From the NCBI GenBank assembly GCA_013041995.1, contig JABDRA010000086.1, positions 1-6,609 on the forward strand: 6,609 bases of DNA, written 5' to 3'. Numbering within the stretch: the first letter of the stretch is position 1; each line of letters starts with the position of its first letter. Source of the DNA: Anderseniella sp. (GTDB taxonomy: Bacteria > Pseudomonadota > Alphaproteobacteria > Rhizobiales > Aestuariivirgaceae). The notes beneath the pieces are model-generated. The model had not been told where the DNA came from, ran no database searches, and saw only the letters and a program-made list of their open reading frames with translations. Positions 5,634 through 6,609 of this stretch are shown piece by piece. The translations under genes and the position numbers were made by a program.

Positions 5634-6609
5634 TCAAAGACGTTCAATCCGCACCATGCGCGGTCGGGTTGCAACATGCTTGGCAGCCTCTATCTTGTCC
5701 AGTACAGCCCGCATGGCGCTCTCCAGCGTGTCATGAGTTATCAACACAAATGGCGCAATATCCGCGCCAGCCTGCGACCGGCTAATCGCCGGGCCGCGCT
5801 GAATGACACTTTCAATCGAGATGCCCTCGTCCGCGAAGGCTTTTGCTACTCCGGCCAACTCGCCTGGCCGGTCGAACATGTCCAGGGCTACATAATAGCC
5901 TCCCTCATGGGCGCGCATGGCGGCGCGCCTGAACGGCATGAGCCCGGTTGCCGGCACACCAAACACCGGCAAAACCGTTCCGCGGGCGATGTCGCATATG
6001 TCAGCCAGGACAGATGATGCGGTTGGATGCCCGCCGGCGCCGCGGCCTTCAAGAAACAGCGTGTCGGAAAAATCACCTTCCAGCACCACCGCATTGAAGG
6101 CATCACCGACATCGGCAATGGGCGAGCCCAATGGCACCAGTGCCGGATGAACACGCTGTTCAATACCGTCTTCGGTGCGGTTCGCCACGCCCAGCAACTT
6201 GAATTTGTAGCCGAGCGAGTGAGCATTGCGGATATCGGCAAGCGTGATGTCTTCAATACCCTCGATATACATGTCATCAAGTGCAACTTCGGTGCCGAAT
6301 GCCAGTGAGGTGAGGATGGCCAATTTGTGGGCCGTATCGAAACCGCCAATGTCAAAAGTCGGATCAGCCTCGGCATAGCCAAGCTCCTGCGCTTGTTTCA
6401 GCACATCGGCAAAATCACGGCCCTCGAGCTCCATTTTGGTGAGAATGAAATTGCAGGTACCGTTCAGGATGCCGAACAGGCGCGACACCGAATTGCCGGC
6501 CAGATTTTCCCGCACCGTCTTGACGACCGGGATCGCACCTGCAACGGCAGCTTCATAATTCAGCGCCACGCTGCTGGCCTCAGCCAGCCTGGCCAGGGCA
6601 ACACCATGG
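5634..6609 (-). CDS. hom: Homoserine dehydrogenase, N-terminus beyond the window
   Basis: It reduces aspartate semialdehyde to homoserine with NAD(P)H, feeding threonine, methionine and isoleucine synthesis. The open frame runs off the right edge; 324 residues are visible, and a full protein is about 430, so the N-terminal Rossmann cofactor domain is mostly missing. The visible catalytic domain begins near NYEAAVAGAIPVVKT and includes FGILNGTCNFILT. It then has YAEADPTFDIGGFDTAHK, in which E80, D91 and K95 of the visible part match the catalytic Glu, Asp and Lys of characterised enzymes. The last 80 or so residues, from about 236 (YYVALDMFDRPGELAG, then SIESVIQRG), form an ACT domain of the kind that mediates feedback inhibition by threonine. 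It is monofunctional, with no aspartokinase fused on the C-terminal side. It is the first visible gene of the hom-glpX-recJ block. Confidence 0.96.
   Translation of the reverse strand, partial: HGVALARLAEASSVALNYEAAVAGAIPVVKTVRENLAGNSVSRLFGILNGTCNFILTKMELEGRDFADVLKQAQELGYAEADPTFDIGGFDTAHKLAILTSLAFGTEVALDDMYIEGIEDITLADIRNAHSLGYKFKLLGVANRTEDGIEQRVHPALVPLGSPIADVGDAFNAVVLEGDFSDTLFLEGRGAGGHPTASSVLADICDIARGTVLPVFGVPATGLMPFRRAAMRAHEGGYYVALDMFDRPGELAGVAKAFADEGISIESVIQRGPAISRSQAGADIAPFVLITHDTLESAMRAVLDKIEAAKHVATRPRMVRIERL

Overview
The window looks like chromosomal DNA of an alphaproteobacterium, probably Hyphomicrobiales or a relative. Three things suggest this: GC-rich coding sequence, a minus-strand order hom - glpX - recJ that is common in that class, and a DUF2161-type PD-(D/E)XK protein of a kind familiar from alphaproteobacteria. 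The taxonomic placement is an inference from gene content and order, since no ribosomal marker is present.

Layout. Bases 1-115 hold a cluster of small GC-rich hairpins and the leader of the first gene. A DUF2161-family nuclease-like gene (116-814, +) converges on a Sir2-type NAD-dependent deacylase gene (843-1592, -). The deacylase gene is divergent from gloA, lactoylglutathione lyase (1624-2043, +), across only 31 bases. Bases 2044-2685 are a looser, visibly more AT-rich stretch. It holds a hairpin after gloA, a short remnant resembling the C-terminus of a SnoaL-like/NTF2-fold protein, a small unassigned gene (2314-2565, +) and further inverted repeats. A complete tRNA-Glu(UUC) lies on the minus strand (2683-2757) with a plausible promoter. 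The rest of the window is one minus-strand block: hom (5'-truncated by the window edge), glpX and recJ, with gaps of 32 and 5 bases, so probably one transcript.

Function. The right-hand block joins the homoserine branch of aspartate-family amino acid synthesis (hom), gluconeogenic fructose-1,6-bisphosphatase (glpX) and a 5'-3' single-strand DNA exonuclease (recJ). This is a conserved housekeeping neighbourhood rather than a single pathway. The left part is a set of unrelated single genes: protein deacylation, methylglyoxal detoxification and an uncharacterised nuclease-like protein. I found no CRISPR array, transposase, integrase or toxin-antitoxin pair, and no convincing new multi-gene system. 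The most unusual parts are the 2044-2765 stretch next to the tRNA and the hairpin cluster at the left edge.
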